Of a stretch of 64,000 bases of DNA, positions 17,366-26,165 are shown piece after piece; position 1 is the stretch's first letter; the number at the start of each line of letters is the position of its first letter. The notes beneath the pieces were generated by a model that worked only from the letters and a program-made list of their open reading frames with translations, did no database searches and had not been told where the DNA came from. The translations under genes and the position numbers were made by a program. Source of the DNA: Herbidospora daliensis (GTDB taxonomy: Bacteria; Actinomycetota; Actinomycetes; Streptosporangiales; Streptosporangiaceae); the NCBI RefSeq assembly GCF_001570585.1, contig NZ_BBXF01000004.1, positions 310,001 through 374,000 of the forward strand, in the 5' to 3' direction.

Positions 17366-18310
17366 CTAGATCGGGAAGCTGCCGCGACACCACCGCCAGT
17401 GGCGACCGGCCCGGAGATGATCGATGATCGCGCGCTGCAGGACGCTGCGGCGCGGCAGCCGGTCGAGCGGCGTGGACAGCGTACGGAACACGAACCGCAG
17501 CACCTCGACGTCGGCGTCGATGCCCTCGGGCTCCTCATAGGGCTCCAGCTCGAACCTGCGCTGGAACCGGACCATGTTGGAGTCGGCCGGCAGATATTCG
17601 GCCAGTTGCGGGTCGAGCAACCACGAACCGCACGCGAACGCCGTGTAGGTCTCGCCGGGGAAGTGCCGGGGGAAGAAGTCGCGGGCCAGGTCGAGCGAGG
17701 CGTCGATGGCCTCGGGGGTCAGCGGTCCCGTCTCGGGGATGTGCAGATCGAGGGTTGCTCCCCCACGGTGGAACTGGAGCCGGCCCAGTTCGTAGACCGA
17801 CCCCCGAACGTGCAGCGTCAGCCAGCTCTGCATGATCGGCCAGCCCTCGCCGTTCATCCGCCGGTCGATGGCCAGGTTGCGGCCGAGGTCGGACAGGCTC
17901 AGCCAGGTCACGTCTTCGGGCACGCCGTGGTCGCGGTGGAACTTCACGGCGACGTCGACCAGGGCCAGGTAGGCGTAGACGTACAGGTGCTTGAAGGCGA
18001 GATTGCGCTCGCGAGGCAGTTCCGGGCCGGGCGGGAGCCAGCCCGGACCGCCGAGGTCGGCGCGGACTAGGGCGACGGAGCGGTCGAGCAGCCAGCGCAA
18101 TTCCGGCGTCCACCACGGGGAACCGGGGTCGGGCCAGCCCTCCATGATCTCGGCGACGTCGTCGGGCGCGACCGCGAGGCGGTCGAGGATCGCCGGCGCG
18201 TCGGCCTTGGCGGGCAGCGGGGCCGACGGCAGGTCACCGGCGAGCCGGTGCACGCGTTCGACCTCGTCGAGGGGAACTCCGAGCCGGGCGGCGATGGCGT
18301 CCAGGTCCAC
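17366..18310 (-). CDS. GNAT-like acyltransferase-domain protein (DUF5596-like)
   Basis: 314 residues from GTG 18310. The body matches the actinobacterial 'acyltransferase domain-containing' family: an N-terminal helical region (ARLGVPLDEVERVHRLAGDLP), a central VTWLSLSDLGRNLAIDRRM and a C-terminal beta region with LHIPETGPLTPEAIDASLDLARDFFPRHFP. The molecular substrate is unknown. The gene lies 44 bases downstream of the TetR regulator on the same strand and could share its transcript. Confidence 0.65.
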   Translation of the reverse strand: MDLDAIAARLGVPLDEVERVHRLAGDLPSAPLPAKADAPAILDRLAVAPDDVAEIMEGWPDPGSPWWTPELRWLLDRSVALVRADLGGPGWLPPGPELPRERNLAFKHLYVYAYLALVDVAVKFHRDHGVPEDVTWLSLSDLGRNLAIDRRMNGEGWPIMQSWLTLHVRGSVYELGRLQFHRGGATLDLHIPETGPLTPEAIDASLDLARDFFPRHFPGETYTAFACGSWLLDPQLAEYLPADSNMVRFQRRFELEPYEEPEGIDADVEVLRFVFRTLSTPLDRLPRRSVLQRAIIDHLRAGRHWRWCRGSFPI

Positions 18311-18354
18311 GCGGACGATCTTATGGGAACACCCGGCCCGAAAACGATCGGCCG

Positions 18355-18891
18355 TCAGGCGGGTGGCGGCCGCAGACCGTCCATCAAAAGATCGAGCAGC
18401 CGCCCCGCCTGGGCCCGCTGACCGGGTTCGCCGGCGATGAGGGAGATGCCTCCCAGCGCCATCAGCACGTCGAGGGCCGCGACGTCGTCGCGGCCCGAAG
18501 CGTCGGCGGCGAGCAGCGCGGCGAGCGCGCCGGTGATCCGGGCGCGGATCGCGAGCCGTTGCTCCTCGTCGCTCGCGAGCACGGCCTTCAGCGCGTCGGC
18601 CATGGCGCGCTTGGCCGCCAGGAAGCCGAGGAAGTCCTCCATCCAGGGGCGCAACCGCGCGCCCGGCGCCTCGGCCTCCGCGCAGATCCGGTCGACCTCG
18701 CCGCTGTAGACGGCCCAGACCAGGTCTTCCCTGGTGGGGAAGCGGCGGTAGAGGGTGCCGATGCCGACCCCGGCCTCCTTGGCGATCTCCCGCAACGAGG
18801 CGTCGGCGCCGTCGCGGGCGAAGGCCGCACGGGCGGCGGCCAGCACCAGATCCTGGTTGGCCTTGGCGTCGGCGCGCAGGCGGTCGCCCAC
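18355..18891 (-). CDS. TetR-family repressor
   Basis: 178 residues. The N-terminal helix-turn-helix is classic: AARAAFARDGADASLREIAKEAGVGIGTLYRRFPTREDLV is the region, with recognition helix GVGIGTLYRRF. The C-terminal ligand domain is short. The gene is divergent from an SDR gene, and the 96-base gap holds matching inverted repeats, so repression of the SDR and of itself is likely. The inducing ligand is unknown. Confidence 0.92.
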   Translation of the reverse strand: MGDRLRADAKANQDLVLAAARAAFARDGADASLREIAKEAGVGIGTLYRRFPTREDLVWAVYSGEVDRICAEAEAPGARLRPWMEDFLGFLAAKRAMADALKAVLASDEEQRLAIRARITGALAALLAADASGRDDVAALDVLMALGGISLIAGEPGQRAQAGRLLDLLMDGLRPPPA

Positions 18892-18910
18892 CTGACCTCC
18901 TCGAACTTGC

Positions 18911-18961
18911 TAAACGGAGCACGCTCCGCTTATGGTCGGACGTATGCGGACGGCGCTCCGC
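18911..18961. promoter_or_regulatory. Paired TetR operators in the tetR-SDR gap
   Basis: Site 1 at 18911-18932 reads as TAAACGGAGC, two bases, GCTCCGCTTA: a 10-bp dyad with one mismatch. Site 2 at 18946-18961 has arms GCGGA and TCCGC, with the same GCTCCGCTTA half-site running to 18964. The shared half-site between two divergent starts marks a probable TetR operator pair. Confidence 0.65.
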
Positions 18962-18987
18962 TTACATCGAGTCTACGAGGAGGACCG

Positions 18988-19752
18988 ATGACGGGAAGAC
19001 TGAGCGGGACCGTCGCCCTGGTGACGGGCGCGAGCAGCGGGATCGGCGCGGCCACGGCGCGCGCCCTGGCGGCCGAGGGCGCGGCGACGGCGCTGGTGGC
19101 CCGGCGCGCCGACCGGCTCGCGGAGCTGGCGGCGGAGATCCGGGCAGGCGGCGGCACGGCGGCGGTCGTGCCGGCCGACGTCGCCGACCGCGATCAGGCG
19201 CGGCGCGCGGTCGGCCGGGTCGTCGACGGCTTCGGCCGCCTCGACATCGTGGTCAACAACGCGGGCCTGGCGCTGGTCGGCCCGGCCGAGGCGGCCCCCG
19301 AGGACGAGTGGGACCGCATGCTCGCGGTCAACGTCGAGGGCCTCCTGCACGTCACCCGGGCCGCGCTCCCCCACCTCGTCGGCGCGGCGGCCGACTCGTC
19401 CCGGCGGGTCGCCGACCTGGTCACGATCAGCTCGACCGCCGGCCGGGTCGCCCGCGCCGGACAGGCCGTCTACAGCCTGACCAAGTCGGGGGTGAACGCC
19501 TTCTCCGAGTCGCTGCGGCAGGAGCTGCAGCCGAAGCGGGTGCGCGTCGGGATCGTGGGGCCCGGGACCGTCGCCACCGAGCTCTCCACCCACCTGCGCG
19601 ACGGGATCAGGGAGGCCGTCGCCGGTCAGATCGGCGCGCTGGAACTGCTGCGCCCCGAGGACGTCGCCGACGCCGTCGTCTACGTGGTCACCCGGGAGCG
19701 GCGGGTCGCGGTCAACGAGATGCTGGTCAGGGCCGCCGAGCAGACGTGGTGA
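18988..19752 (+). CDS. Short-chain dehydrogenase/reductase (TetR-controlled)
   Basis: 254 residues, classical SDR. It shows the NADP(H)-type glycine motif TGASSGIG near the start, an Arg-rich beta-2 end (ARRADR), NNAG, the catalytic Ser in ISSTAG and YSLTK with catalytic Tyr and Lys. A GAGGAGGA site precedes ATG 18988. The substrate is unknown. It is convergent with cysN and separated from it by one base. Its own TetR regulator suggests it is independent of the carrier-protein operons. Confidence 0.9.
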   Translation: MTGRLSGTVALVTGASSGIGAATARALAAEGAATALVARRADRLAELAAEIRAGGGTAAVVPADVADRDQARRAVGRVVDGFGRLDIVVNNAGLALVGPAEAAPEDEWDRMLAVNVEGLLHVTRAALPHLVGAAADSSRRVADLVTISSTAGRVARAGQAVYSLTKSGVNAFSESLRQELQPKRVRVGIVGPGTVATELSTHLRDGIREAVAGQIGALELLRPEDVADAVVYVVTRERRVAVNEMLVRAAEQTW

Positions 19753-19753
19753 C

Positions 19754-20911
19754 TCAGCCGACCGAGATCATCCCGGCCGACCGGGTCGCGCCGTCGCCCG
19801 GGTCGATCAGCAGGCAGGCGCCGGTGATCCGGCTGTCGGCGTAGTCGTCGACCGCGAGGTCGGCGGAGGTGCGCACGACCACGTCGCCGATGTCGTTGAC
19901 GCCCAGCGAGCCGCCCGCGCCGATGTGCTCCACCACCGCGTGGACGGTCCGGGTCGTGTGCTTGACCAGCACCTTCTCCCCCACCGTCAGCGCCTTCTCG
20001 TGCAGGTGGCAGACGGTCGCGCGCAGTTCGCGGGTGGGCTCCGGCGCGGTGGCGGCGGGTGAGATGAGCGCGCCGCGCGAGACGTCGAGGTCGTCGGCCA
20101 GCCTGACCGCGATCGACTGCGGCGCCCACGCCATCGCCACCGGCTCCCCCAGCACGTCGATGCCGGCCACCGTCGTGGAGTGGCCGCCGGGCTGCACGAC
20201 CACCCGTTCGCCGACGTGCAGGATGCCGCCCGTGAGCTGGCCGGCGTAGGCGCGGCGGCCGCGGGTCTTGATGACGTACTGGACCGGGAGCCGCGCGGGC
20301 AGGCCGGTCAGGTCCTCACCCGCTTCGGCCGTCTCCAGGAACTCCAGCACGGTCGGGCCGCCGTACCAGTCCATGTGTTCCGACGGGGTCACCACGTTGT
20401 CGCCGGTCAGGGCCGAGATCGGGATGGCGGTCACCTCGCCGGGGTAGTCGAGGTCGTCGGCGATCGACGCGAAGACCTCCTCCGACCAGCCGACCAGGTC
20501 CATCTTGTTGACGGCCAGGACCAGCGAGGGCACCCGCAGCAGCCCGGCCACGGCGGCGTGGCGGCGGGTCTGCTCGGTCACGCCCCTGCGGGCGTCGACC
20601 ACGAGCACGACCAGCTCGGCCGTCGAGGCGCCGGTGACCATGTTGCGCGTGTACTGCACGTGGCCCGGGGTGTCGGCCAGCACGAACCTCCGGCGCGGGG
20701 TGGCGAAGTAGCGGTAGGCGACGTCGATCGTGATGCCCTGTTCCCTCTCGGCGCGCAGGCCGTCGGTCAGCAGGGCCAGGTCGCTCGGGGAGGCGATCTT
20801 CTCCAGCTGGTCGGCCATGACCGACTTGGAGTCGTGCAGCAGCCGTCCGACCAGGGTCGACTTGCCGTCGTCGACGGAGCCGGCGGTGGCCAGCCTGAGC
20901 AGTGCGGACAT
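19754..20911 (-). CDS. cysN: Sulfate adenylyltransferase large (GTPase) subunit
   Basis: 385 residues. G1 GSVDDGKST, G2 region REQGITIDVAYR, G3 DTPGH, G4 NKMD are all present, followed by two beta-barrel domains, as in CysN. With CysD it makes adenosine 5'-phosphosulfate (APS) from sulfate and ATP at the cost of GTP. The protein is short and has no fused APS kinase (CysC) domain, and no cysC is in the window. Its start overlaps the cysD stop as TGATG. Placement in an operon with a sulfotransferase points to pathway-dedicated sulfate activation. Confidence 0.92.
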   Translation of the reverse strand: MSALLRLATAGSVDDGKSTLVGRLLHDSKSVMADQLEKIASPSDLALLTDGLRAEREQGITIDVAYRYFATPRRRFVLADTPGHVQYTRNMVTGASTAELVVLVVDARRGVTEQTRRHAAVAGLLRVPSLVLAVNKMDLVGWSEEVFASIADDLDYPGEVTAIPISALTGDNVVTPSEHMDWYGGPTVLEFLETAEAGEDLTGLPARLPVQYVIKTRGRRAYAGQLTGGILHVGERVVVQPGGHSTTVAGIDVLGEPVAMAWAPQSIAVRLADDLDVSRGALISPAATAPEPTRELRATVCHLHEKALTVGEKVLVKHTTRTVHAVVEHIGAGGSLGVNDIGDVVVRTSADLAVDDYADSRITGACLLIDPGDGATRSAGMISVG

Positions 20912-21789
20912 CAGAAGTACCCTTCTCGTTTGCGGTCCTCCATGGCGGCCTCGGCCAGCCGGTCGTCGGCGCGGGTCGCGCCGCGTTCGGTGATCCGCGA
21001 GGCCGCGATCTCCTCGACGACCTCGCCGGGCGTGCGGGCGGTCGACTCGACCGCGCCGGTGCACGACATGTCGCCGACCGTGCGGTAACGGACCGTGCGG
21101 CGCACCAGCCGCTCGCCCTGGCCGCCCCACGCGCCGGGGCACAACCACATGCCGCGCCGGTCGAACACCTCGCGTTCGTGGGCGTAGTAGATCGACGGCA
21201 GCGCGATGTCCTCGGCCGCGATGTACTGCCAGACGTCGAGCTCGGTCCAGTTCGACAGCGGGAACACGCGCACGTGCTCGCCCGGGTTGTGGCGGCCGTT
21301 GTAGAGGTTCCAGAGCTCGGGGCGCTGGCGGCGCGGGTCCCAGCCGCCGAACTCGTCGCGGAGGGAGAACACCCGCTCCTTCGCGCGGGCCTTCTCCTCG
21401 TCGCGCCGCCCGCCGCCGAAGACGGCGTCGTGGCCGCCGGTCTCGATGGCGTCGAGCAGGGGCGTGGTCTGCAGGCCGTTCCTCTCCGGTACGTCCGGCA
21501 GCGCGCCCCGGTCGATGTAGTCCTGCACCGAGGCGACCTCCAGCCGCAGGCCCGCCGTCACGCGGTCGCGGAACTCGATGACCTCGGGGAAGTTGTGGCC
21601 GGTGTCGACGTGCAGGAGCGGGAAGGGCACCGGCGCGGGGGCGAACGCCTTCACGGCCACGTGCAGCATGACGATGGAGTCCTTGCCGCCGGAGAACAGC
21701 AGCACGGGCCGCTCGAACTCGCCGGCGGTCTCGCGCATGATGTGCGCGGCCTCGGCCTCCAGCGCCTCCAGACAGGTCGTGGTGGTCAT
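20911..21789 (-). CDS. cysD: Sulfate adenylyltransferase small subunit
   Basis: 292 residues with the PP-loop SGGKDS, the substrate loop FGGGRRDEEKARAKER and LSNWTELDVWQYI, hallmarks of CysD. It catalyses the adenylyl transfer to sulfate while CysN hydrolyses GTP. Its start overlaps the LysZ-LysK stop (TGATG), its stop overlaps cysN. The full-length, conserved motifs predict an active enzyme feeding the sulfotransferase encoded upstream in the same operon. Confidence 0.95.
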   Translation of the reverse strand: MTTTTCLEALEAEAAHIMRETAGEFERPVLLFSGGKDSIVMLHVAVKAFAPAPVPFPLLHVDTGHNFPEVIEFRDRVTAGLRLEVASVQDYIDRGALPDVPERNGLQTTPLLDAIETGGHDAVFGGGRRDEEKARAKERVFSLRDEFGGWDPRRQRPELWNLYNGRHNPGEHVRVFPLSNWTELDVWQYIAAEDIALPSIYYAHEREVFDRRGMWLCPGAWGGQGERLVRRTVRYRTVGDMSCTGAVESTARTPGEVVEEIAASRITERGATRADDRLAEAAMEDRKREGYF

Positions 21790-23663
21790 CACGCCGCCCT
21801 CTCGACGAGCCGGGTCTCCGCCGCGATCCACTCGGCGACCGCGCGCGACAACACCGCGCGGGCCCGCCGGTATTCGACCGCGTCGAGGTGCTCGTGCGGG
21901 GTGTGGTCGAGCTTGGCGTCGCCGGGGCCGTACGCCACCATCGGCACGCCCTGCCACGTCGTGGCCAGCGTGTTCATGTCGCTGCTGCCCTTCTTGGCCA
22001 GGAACCGGTTGACGACGCCCTCGGCCCGGAAGGCCCGCGAGAAGGCCTTGACCAGAGGGCTGGTGCGGGCGGTGAGGTGGCCGGGGGTGGCCCGCAGCAC
22101 CTCGACCTCGACGGGATGGGCGACGTTCCTGATCAGCCGGGTCAGCTCGTCGACCGACAGGTCGGCCGGCACCCGGACGTCCAGGACCGCTTCGCCGCGC
22201 TGCTCGTCGCCGCCGTTGACGGCGTGGATGCCGAGCACGGCCAGCAGGGCGTCGGGCCCCGCCTCGGCCAGCGCGGCGCGCAGCCGGGCGAGCACGTCGA
22301 CCATCTGGTCGGCCGCCGTGGTGACGCCCTGGCCGGCGGTGTGCCCGACGGGGTCGGCGACGGCCACCCGGACCTTCAGCAGGCCGTAGTAGCCGATGGT
22401 CAGCGCGCCCGCGCCCGACGGCTCGCCGATGACGACGGCGTCGGCCCGGTAGTGGTCGCGGACGAAGAACGCGCCCGCCGAGGTGATCTCCTCCTCGACC
22501 GCGCCGACCACCCTGACCTGGGCGTCGGGCGGCACGTCGAGCTCGTGCAGGGTCTCCAGGTAGGCCACCAGGCTGCCCTTGGCGTCGACGCAGCCCCGGC
22601 CGGAGATGGTGCCGCCGTCCCAGCGGACGGGCCAGCGGTGCGGGACGGTGTCGAGGTGGCCGAGCATGAGGAGGCGGCGGCGGCCGGAGCCCTTCGAGGC
22701 CACGAGGTTGCCCGCCGCGTCGATCTCGGCGTCGATGCCGCGGTCGCGGCACCACGAGACCAGGTATCCGGCCAGCTCGCGCTCGTCGCGGGAGACCGAG
22801 GAGATCTCCACGGCCCGCGACAGCAGCGTGAGGTCTCCGGCGGGCGCGGGGGCCCGCCAGAACCGGGTGCCGACCTCCAGCGAGTGGGGGCCGGTGATCG
22901 CCACGTCGGCGCTGCCGTCGAGGGCGATCTCGGCCGCGCGCACCTTCTGCCGCATGCGGCCCTTCGCGTAGCGCAGCCCCTCGCCTCGGGCGAGGTCGGA
23001 GAGGCCGGAACGATCATCGGCGGGATCCGCCAGCAGGCCCGGCGTCCCCGTCACCAGCCGCAGGTGGTCGGCGTCGAGCGCGTTGGCCAGTTCGGCCGCC
23101 AGCACGTCGGCGTCGACGTTGAGCGGCGACCCGCCGTCGGAGGCGGCGGCGGGAGGCGAAAGGCAGACGACGTCGAACGCGTCGAGCAGGGTGGCCAGGC
23201 AGTCGGCGTCCACCGACGAGACGACCCCGGCGCGGTGGTCGCGGACGACCACCGTCCGGCCGTCGTCCACCGCCTTCAGCGGCGGGTTGGGCCGGGCCGT
23301 CACCAGCGAGCCCGCCTGGGCGGTCGAGGTGAAGCCGGTCAGCTCGCGCGCGGTCAGCGCGGCCTGCACGCGGGGCAGGGTGACCCGCTCGTAGGCGGCC
23401 ACGATGTGGTCCATCTCCTCCGGCGGGCAGTAGCGCGCCGTGGAGCCGTTCTTCAGGGTGAGCGAGCGCACCGGGCGGCCGGCGGCCGCGTAGTGGGACT
23501 CGATGCCGGCCGCGCCGCCCGCCACCAGGAGGATCCTCGCGCCGCGCCCGCGCAGGCGGGCCACTTCGTCGAAGACGCTCTCGTGGGCGAGGCTGGCACT
23601 GCCGATCTTGATGACGTAGAGGGCCGCCGTGTGGGTGGTGGCGACCTCACCGAGAACAGACAC
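21789..23663 (-). CDS. LysZ-LysK fusion: carrier-protein amino acid kinase plus M20 hydrolase
   Basis: 624 residues from GTG 23663. Residues about 1-270 are an acetylglutamate-kinase-like LysZ module (YVIKIGSAS, LLVAGGAAGIES, a C-terminal YAKGRMRQKVRAA). It would phosphorylate the side-chain carboxylate of an amino acid held on LysW. Residues about 280-620 are a LysK-type M20 hydrolase with metal ligands in GHLDTV, GCVDAKG, VEEEITSAG, IGEPSGAG and a late His in HTPHEHLD; it would release the finished amino acid from LysW. These are separate proteins in Thermus lysine biosynthesis; here first and last carrier steps are joined. Confidence 0.9.
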   Translation of the reverse strand: MSVLGEVATTHTAALYVIKIGSASLAHESVFDEVARLRGRGARILLVAGGAAGIESHYAAAGRPVRSLTLKNGSTARYCPPEEMDHIVAAYERVTLPRVQAALTARELTGFTSTAQAGSLVTARPNPPLKAVDDGRTVVVRDHRAGVVSSVDADCLATLLDAFDVVCLSPPAAASDGGSPLNVDADVLAAELANALDADHLRLVTGTPGLLADPADDRSGLSDLARGEGLRYAKGRMRQKVRAAEIALDGSADVAITGPHSLEVGTRFWRAPAPAGDLTLLSRAVEISSVSRDERELAGYLVSWCRDRGIDAEIDAAGNLVASKGSGRRRLLMLGHLDTVPHRWPVRWDGGTISGRGCVDAKGSLVAYLETLHELDVPPDAQVRVVGAVEEEITSAGAFFVRDHYRADAVVIGEPSGAGALTIGYYGLLKVRVAVADPVGHTAGQGVTTAADQMVDVLARLRAALAEAGPDALLAVLGIHAVNGGDEQRGEAVLDVRVPADLSVDELTRLIRNVAHPVEVEVLRATPGHLTARTSPLVKAFSRAFRAEGVVNRFLAKKGSSDMNTLATTWQGVPMVAYGPGDAKLDHTPHEHLDAVEYRRARAVLSRAVAEWIAAETRLVERAA

Positions 23664-23666
23664 TTC

Positions 23667-24434
23667 TCACACTCCTCTGGTGTTGCCGCCGTCGGCCAGG
23701 AAGACCGTGCCGGTGACATAGGCGGCCTGGTCGCTGGCGAGGAAGGCGGCCAGCGCGCCGAAGTCGTCGACGTCGCCGATCCGGCCCAGCGGGATGCGCC
23801 GGGCGACGGCGGCGAGCTCCTCCTCCACGGAGGCGCCGAACTGCTCGTCGAGGATCGGGGTGCGGTGGAAGCCGGGGGCCAGCACGTTCACCGTCACCCC
23901 GCTCGCGCCCAGCGCCGAGACCAGGCCCTTCATGTAGCCGAGCAGGCCGAGCCGGGCCACCGACGACAGGCCGCTCTCGGGGTGCGGCTGCCGGACCGAC
24001 TCGGAGGCGATCATCAGCAGCCGGCCCCAGCCGTCCTTCTTCAGGTGGGGCAGGGCGGCCAGCGTCAGGGCGATGTGCGGGATCAGGTTGGCGTCGATCG
24101 CGGCCCGGTAGTCGGCCACGCCGAACGCGTCGACGGGGCCGAACGGCACCCCGCCGGAGTTGGTCACGAGGATGTCGACGCCGCCGAGCGTGGCGGCGGC
24201 GTCGCGGACCCAGGCGGCCGCGGCGTGCTCGTCGCACAGGTCGACGGGCACGCTCAGCACGTCGCCGTCGCCCATGGCGCTCACCTCGACGTGGGCGCGG
24301 GCGAGCTTGCCGGGGTCACGGCCGCAGATGGCCACGCTGGCCCCCTCGGCGGCCAGGGCCTTGGCGACGCCCAGGCCGAGGCCGCTGCTGGAGCAGGCCA
24401 CCAGGGCGACCCGCCCTCTCAGGCGCAGATCCAT
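23667..24434 (-). CDS. Short-chain dehydrogenase/reductase of the carrier-protein pathway
   Basis: 255 residues. The nucleotide motif is ACSSSGLGLG, with NAG degenerate (TNSGG) and a 'DANLIPHI' loop. Catalytic Ser is in MIASES. Where YxxxK is expected the sequence reads SGLSSVARLGLLGYMKGL, so the usual YxxxK is not obvious. Similar variant SDRs occur in antibiotic clusters. It could reduce or oxidise the C2-extended ketone or hydroxyl of the LysW-bound intermediate. It lies 11 bases after the sulfotransferase gene and 3 bases before the kinase-hydrolase fusion. Confidence 0.8.
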   Translation of the reverse strand: MDLRLRGRVALVACSSSGLGLGVAKALAAEGASVAICGRDPGKLARAHVEVSAMGDGDVLSVPVDLCDEHAAAAWVRDAAATLGGVDILVTNSGGVPFGPVDAFGVADYRAAIDANLIPHIALTLAALPHLKKDGWGRLLMIASESVRQPHPESGLSSVARLGLLGYMKGLVSALGASGVTVNVLAPGFHRTPILDEQFGASVEEELAAVARRIPLGRIGDVDDFGALAAFLASDQAAYVTGTVFLADGGNTRGV

Positions 24435-24445
24435 GGCATGTCCCC

Positions 24446-25348
24446 TCAGGTCAGAATCGGGTAGCCGTACCTGCCGAGCAGGGGCAGGGCCGGGGCCGTG
24501 GCGGCGGCGCGGGCGCGGGCCGGCAGCCCGGTGCGCCAGCGTTCGTCGGCGCGGATGCGCGCCGGGCCGGCCGACAGCCGGTCGGGGTTGCCGGTGACCG
24601 TGTGGTTCACGCTCAGCGTGACGTTGCCGTCGGCGTCGGCGGGCGGGTCGTCGTCGAGGCCGGCGAACCGCAGCACCCGGGCGAGCGTGCCGCGCGGGTC
24701 GCGGCACAGGTCCTCGTGGCGCACCCGCAGGTAGCGGTCGGGGGCGGCGTGGCCGGACAGTTCGGAGGCGAGGTTGAAGCCGGTCCAGAAGCCGCTGCTG
24801 CGGGCCGGGCTCATCGGGTCGATGTAGTCCTTGGCCTTCGTGTAGGAGAACGCGGTCGCGCGCGGGTCGCGCACCATGTGCAGCACCCGCACGTCGAGGT
24901 CGGCGCGGCCCAGCAGGGCGGCCGCCTCGGCCGGGAACTTCGACCCGTCGACGACGAGCCGTTCGCCGCCGTGCGAAGCGAGGGTGCGGTAGATGTCGGC
25001 GGTGCGCCCGACGGCCTCGGCCACCCCGGGCGCGGTCGGCACCCGGCCGGTCGACTCGGCGATCCGGTCGCGGGTGTGGCGGGTGCGCAGCAGCGCCCGC
25101 TGCTGGAGCGTCATCAGCCGCGCCTCGCCCTCGGACGAGGTGATCACCTTCGACCACAGCTCACACGCGGTCACGTCGGCGCCGCAGCCGCAGGTCGAGT
25201 TGGTGCCGGACTTCAGGATGCCGTTCTGCCACAGGTAGTGCAGCTCGCCCGCGTGCAGCACGCCGGGCAGCTCGCCCAGCACGTTGCCGAGCATGGTGCT
25301 GCCGCTGCGCAACCAGCCGGTGATGTAGAGGACACGCGGCTCACCCAT
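24446..25348 (-). CDS. PAPS-dependent sulfotransferase
   Basis: 300 residues. The 5'-phosphosulfate-binding loop is GWLRSGSTMLGNVL at the N-terminus; the 3'-phosphate site is VRDPRATAFSYTKAKD in the middle. A Cys-rich insertion (CGCGADVTAC) follows the first motif. It transfers sulfate from PAPS to a hydroxyl. In vazabitide and azinomycin pathways, sulfation of a hydroxyl next to an amine sets up sulfate elimination to an aziridine, and the neighbouring LysW genes make that the leading model. The start overlaps the end of the HK97-fold gene by 8 bases. Confidence 0.88.
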   Translation of the reverse strand: MGEPRVLYITGWLRSGSTMLGNVLGELPGVLHAGELHYLWQNGILKSGTNSTCGCGADVTACELWSKVITSSEGEARLMTLQQRALLRTRHTRDRIAESTGRVPTAPGVAEAVGRTADIYRTLASHGGERLVVDGSKFPAEAAALLGRADLDVRVLHMVRDPRATAFSYTKAKDYIDPMSPARSSGFWTGFNLASELSGHAAPDRYLRVRHEDLCRDPRGTLARVLRFAGLDDDPPADADGNVTLSVNHTVTGNPDRLSAGPARIRADERWRTGLPARARAAATAPALPLLGRYGYPILT

Positions 25349-26165
25349 GCCACTTCACCGCCATCAGGTGCTGCGGCAGGTGCACCGCCAGCCCGATCCT
25401 GGACGTGGCCCGCACCGCCCCCGGGACCAGCGCGATCGACGCGACGCCCGGCATGAGCAGCGTGCAGGCGGCCCGGAAGTCGCCCATGAGCAGGGTGTCC
25501 TTGGGCATCATGCGGGTGCGCGAGACGGTGATGCCGGCGTTCTGGAACCGCACCAGCAGGTCGTCGCGGACCATCTTCCAGTACGTCTCCGGGTGCGCCA
25601 CCACGCCGTCGCACGACCCGCCGGTCTCCTCGATCTCCCCGGCGGCCCGGGTGACCGTGGTCGCCAGGTCGTCGTGGCTCTCGGCCGAACGGCTGCCCGG
25701 CAAGCCCAGCAGGCCGGTGATCGCGCCGTCGGCGGTGCCGTGCAGCAGCGACTCGTTCTCGACGACCGACAGGCGCACCAGCACCCGGTAGTCGACGTAG
25801 GCGGCGAGCAGCGCCGGCTCGCCGGCGACGCCGTCGGGCAGCGGCACCTCGACCGACAGGTCGGTCAGCGGCGCCCTGGCCAGCCGGGGCGCGAACGCGG
25901 CCTCCGGGGTGGCGCCGTAGGCGGTGCCCGCCTCCTCGATCCGGCCCTGGGGCGGCTCGTGGACGTAGGACACCGACCCGTCGGCCACGTCGGCGGTCTT
26001 CAGCAGGTGCCGGACCGTGTAGCGCGGCCGGGAGGCGAACAGCGGGAACGCGGCCGGCAGGTGCAGGCCGAACGGGACCTCGCGGGCCCCGGCGGCCACC
26101 TCGGCGGCGAACCGCTCGCCCGGCGACTGGGCGGCCGGGGCTTCTTGCAGGGCGATCGCTCGCAT
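25341..26165 (-). CDS. HK97-fold, encapsulin-like protein of a biosynthetic cluster
   Basis: 274 residues, first gene of the leftward carrier-protein operon. By pattern it follows the phage major-capsid/encapsulin fold: an N-terminal arm, a P-domain-like stretch with YVDYRVLVRLSVVENESLLHG and GLLGLPG, then VVAHPETYWKMVRD, MMPKDTLLMGDF and VPGAVRATSRIGLAV. No portal, terminase or tail genes are nearby, arguing against prophage. Family 3 (natural-product) encapsulins are known from surveys to sit in clusters with sulfotransferases, SDRs and amino-group carrier proteins, exactly this setting. The alternative is an aziridine-forming protein of the Vzb10/11 or AziU3/U2 kind, which I cannot exclude. 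A GGAGGG site precedes ATG 26165. Confidence 0.7.
   Translation of the reverse strand: MRAIALQEAPAAQSPGERFAAEVAAGAREVPFGLHLPAAFPLFASRPRYTVRHLLKTADVADGSVSYVHEPPQGRIEEAGTAYGATPEAAFAPRLARAPLTDLSVEVPLPDGVAGEPALLAAYVDYRVLVRLSVVENESLLHGTADGAITGLLGLPGSRSAESHDDLATTVTRAAGEIEETGGSCDGVVAHPETYWKMVRDDLLVRFQNAGITVSRTRMMPKDTLLMGDFRAACTLLMPGVASIALVPGAVRATSRIGLAVHLPQHLMAVKWHG

Noticed and set aside
18988-19752. The TetR-linked SDR as part of the carrier-protein pathway
   Set aside because: It faces cysN, has its own TetR repressor and operators, and is not coupled to the operon; left as independent.
21888-24464. 858-codon frame antisense to the LysZ-LysK fusion
   Set aside because: Shadow composition, no domain, and it covers three real leftward genes.
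25341-26165. HK97-like gene as a prophage remnant
   Set aside because: No terminase, portal, protease, tail or integrase genes are nearby and it is coupled to a sulfotransferase by an 8-base overlap.
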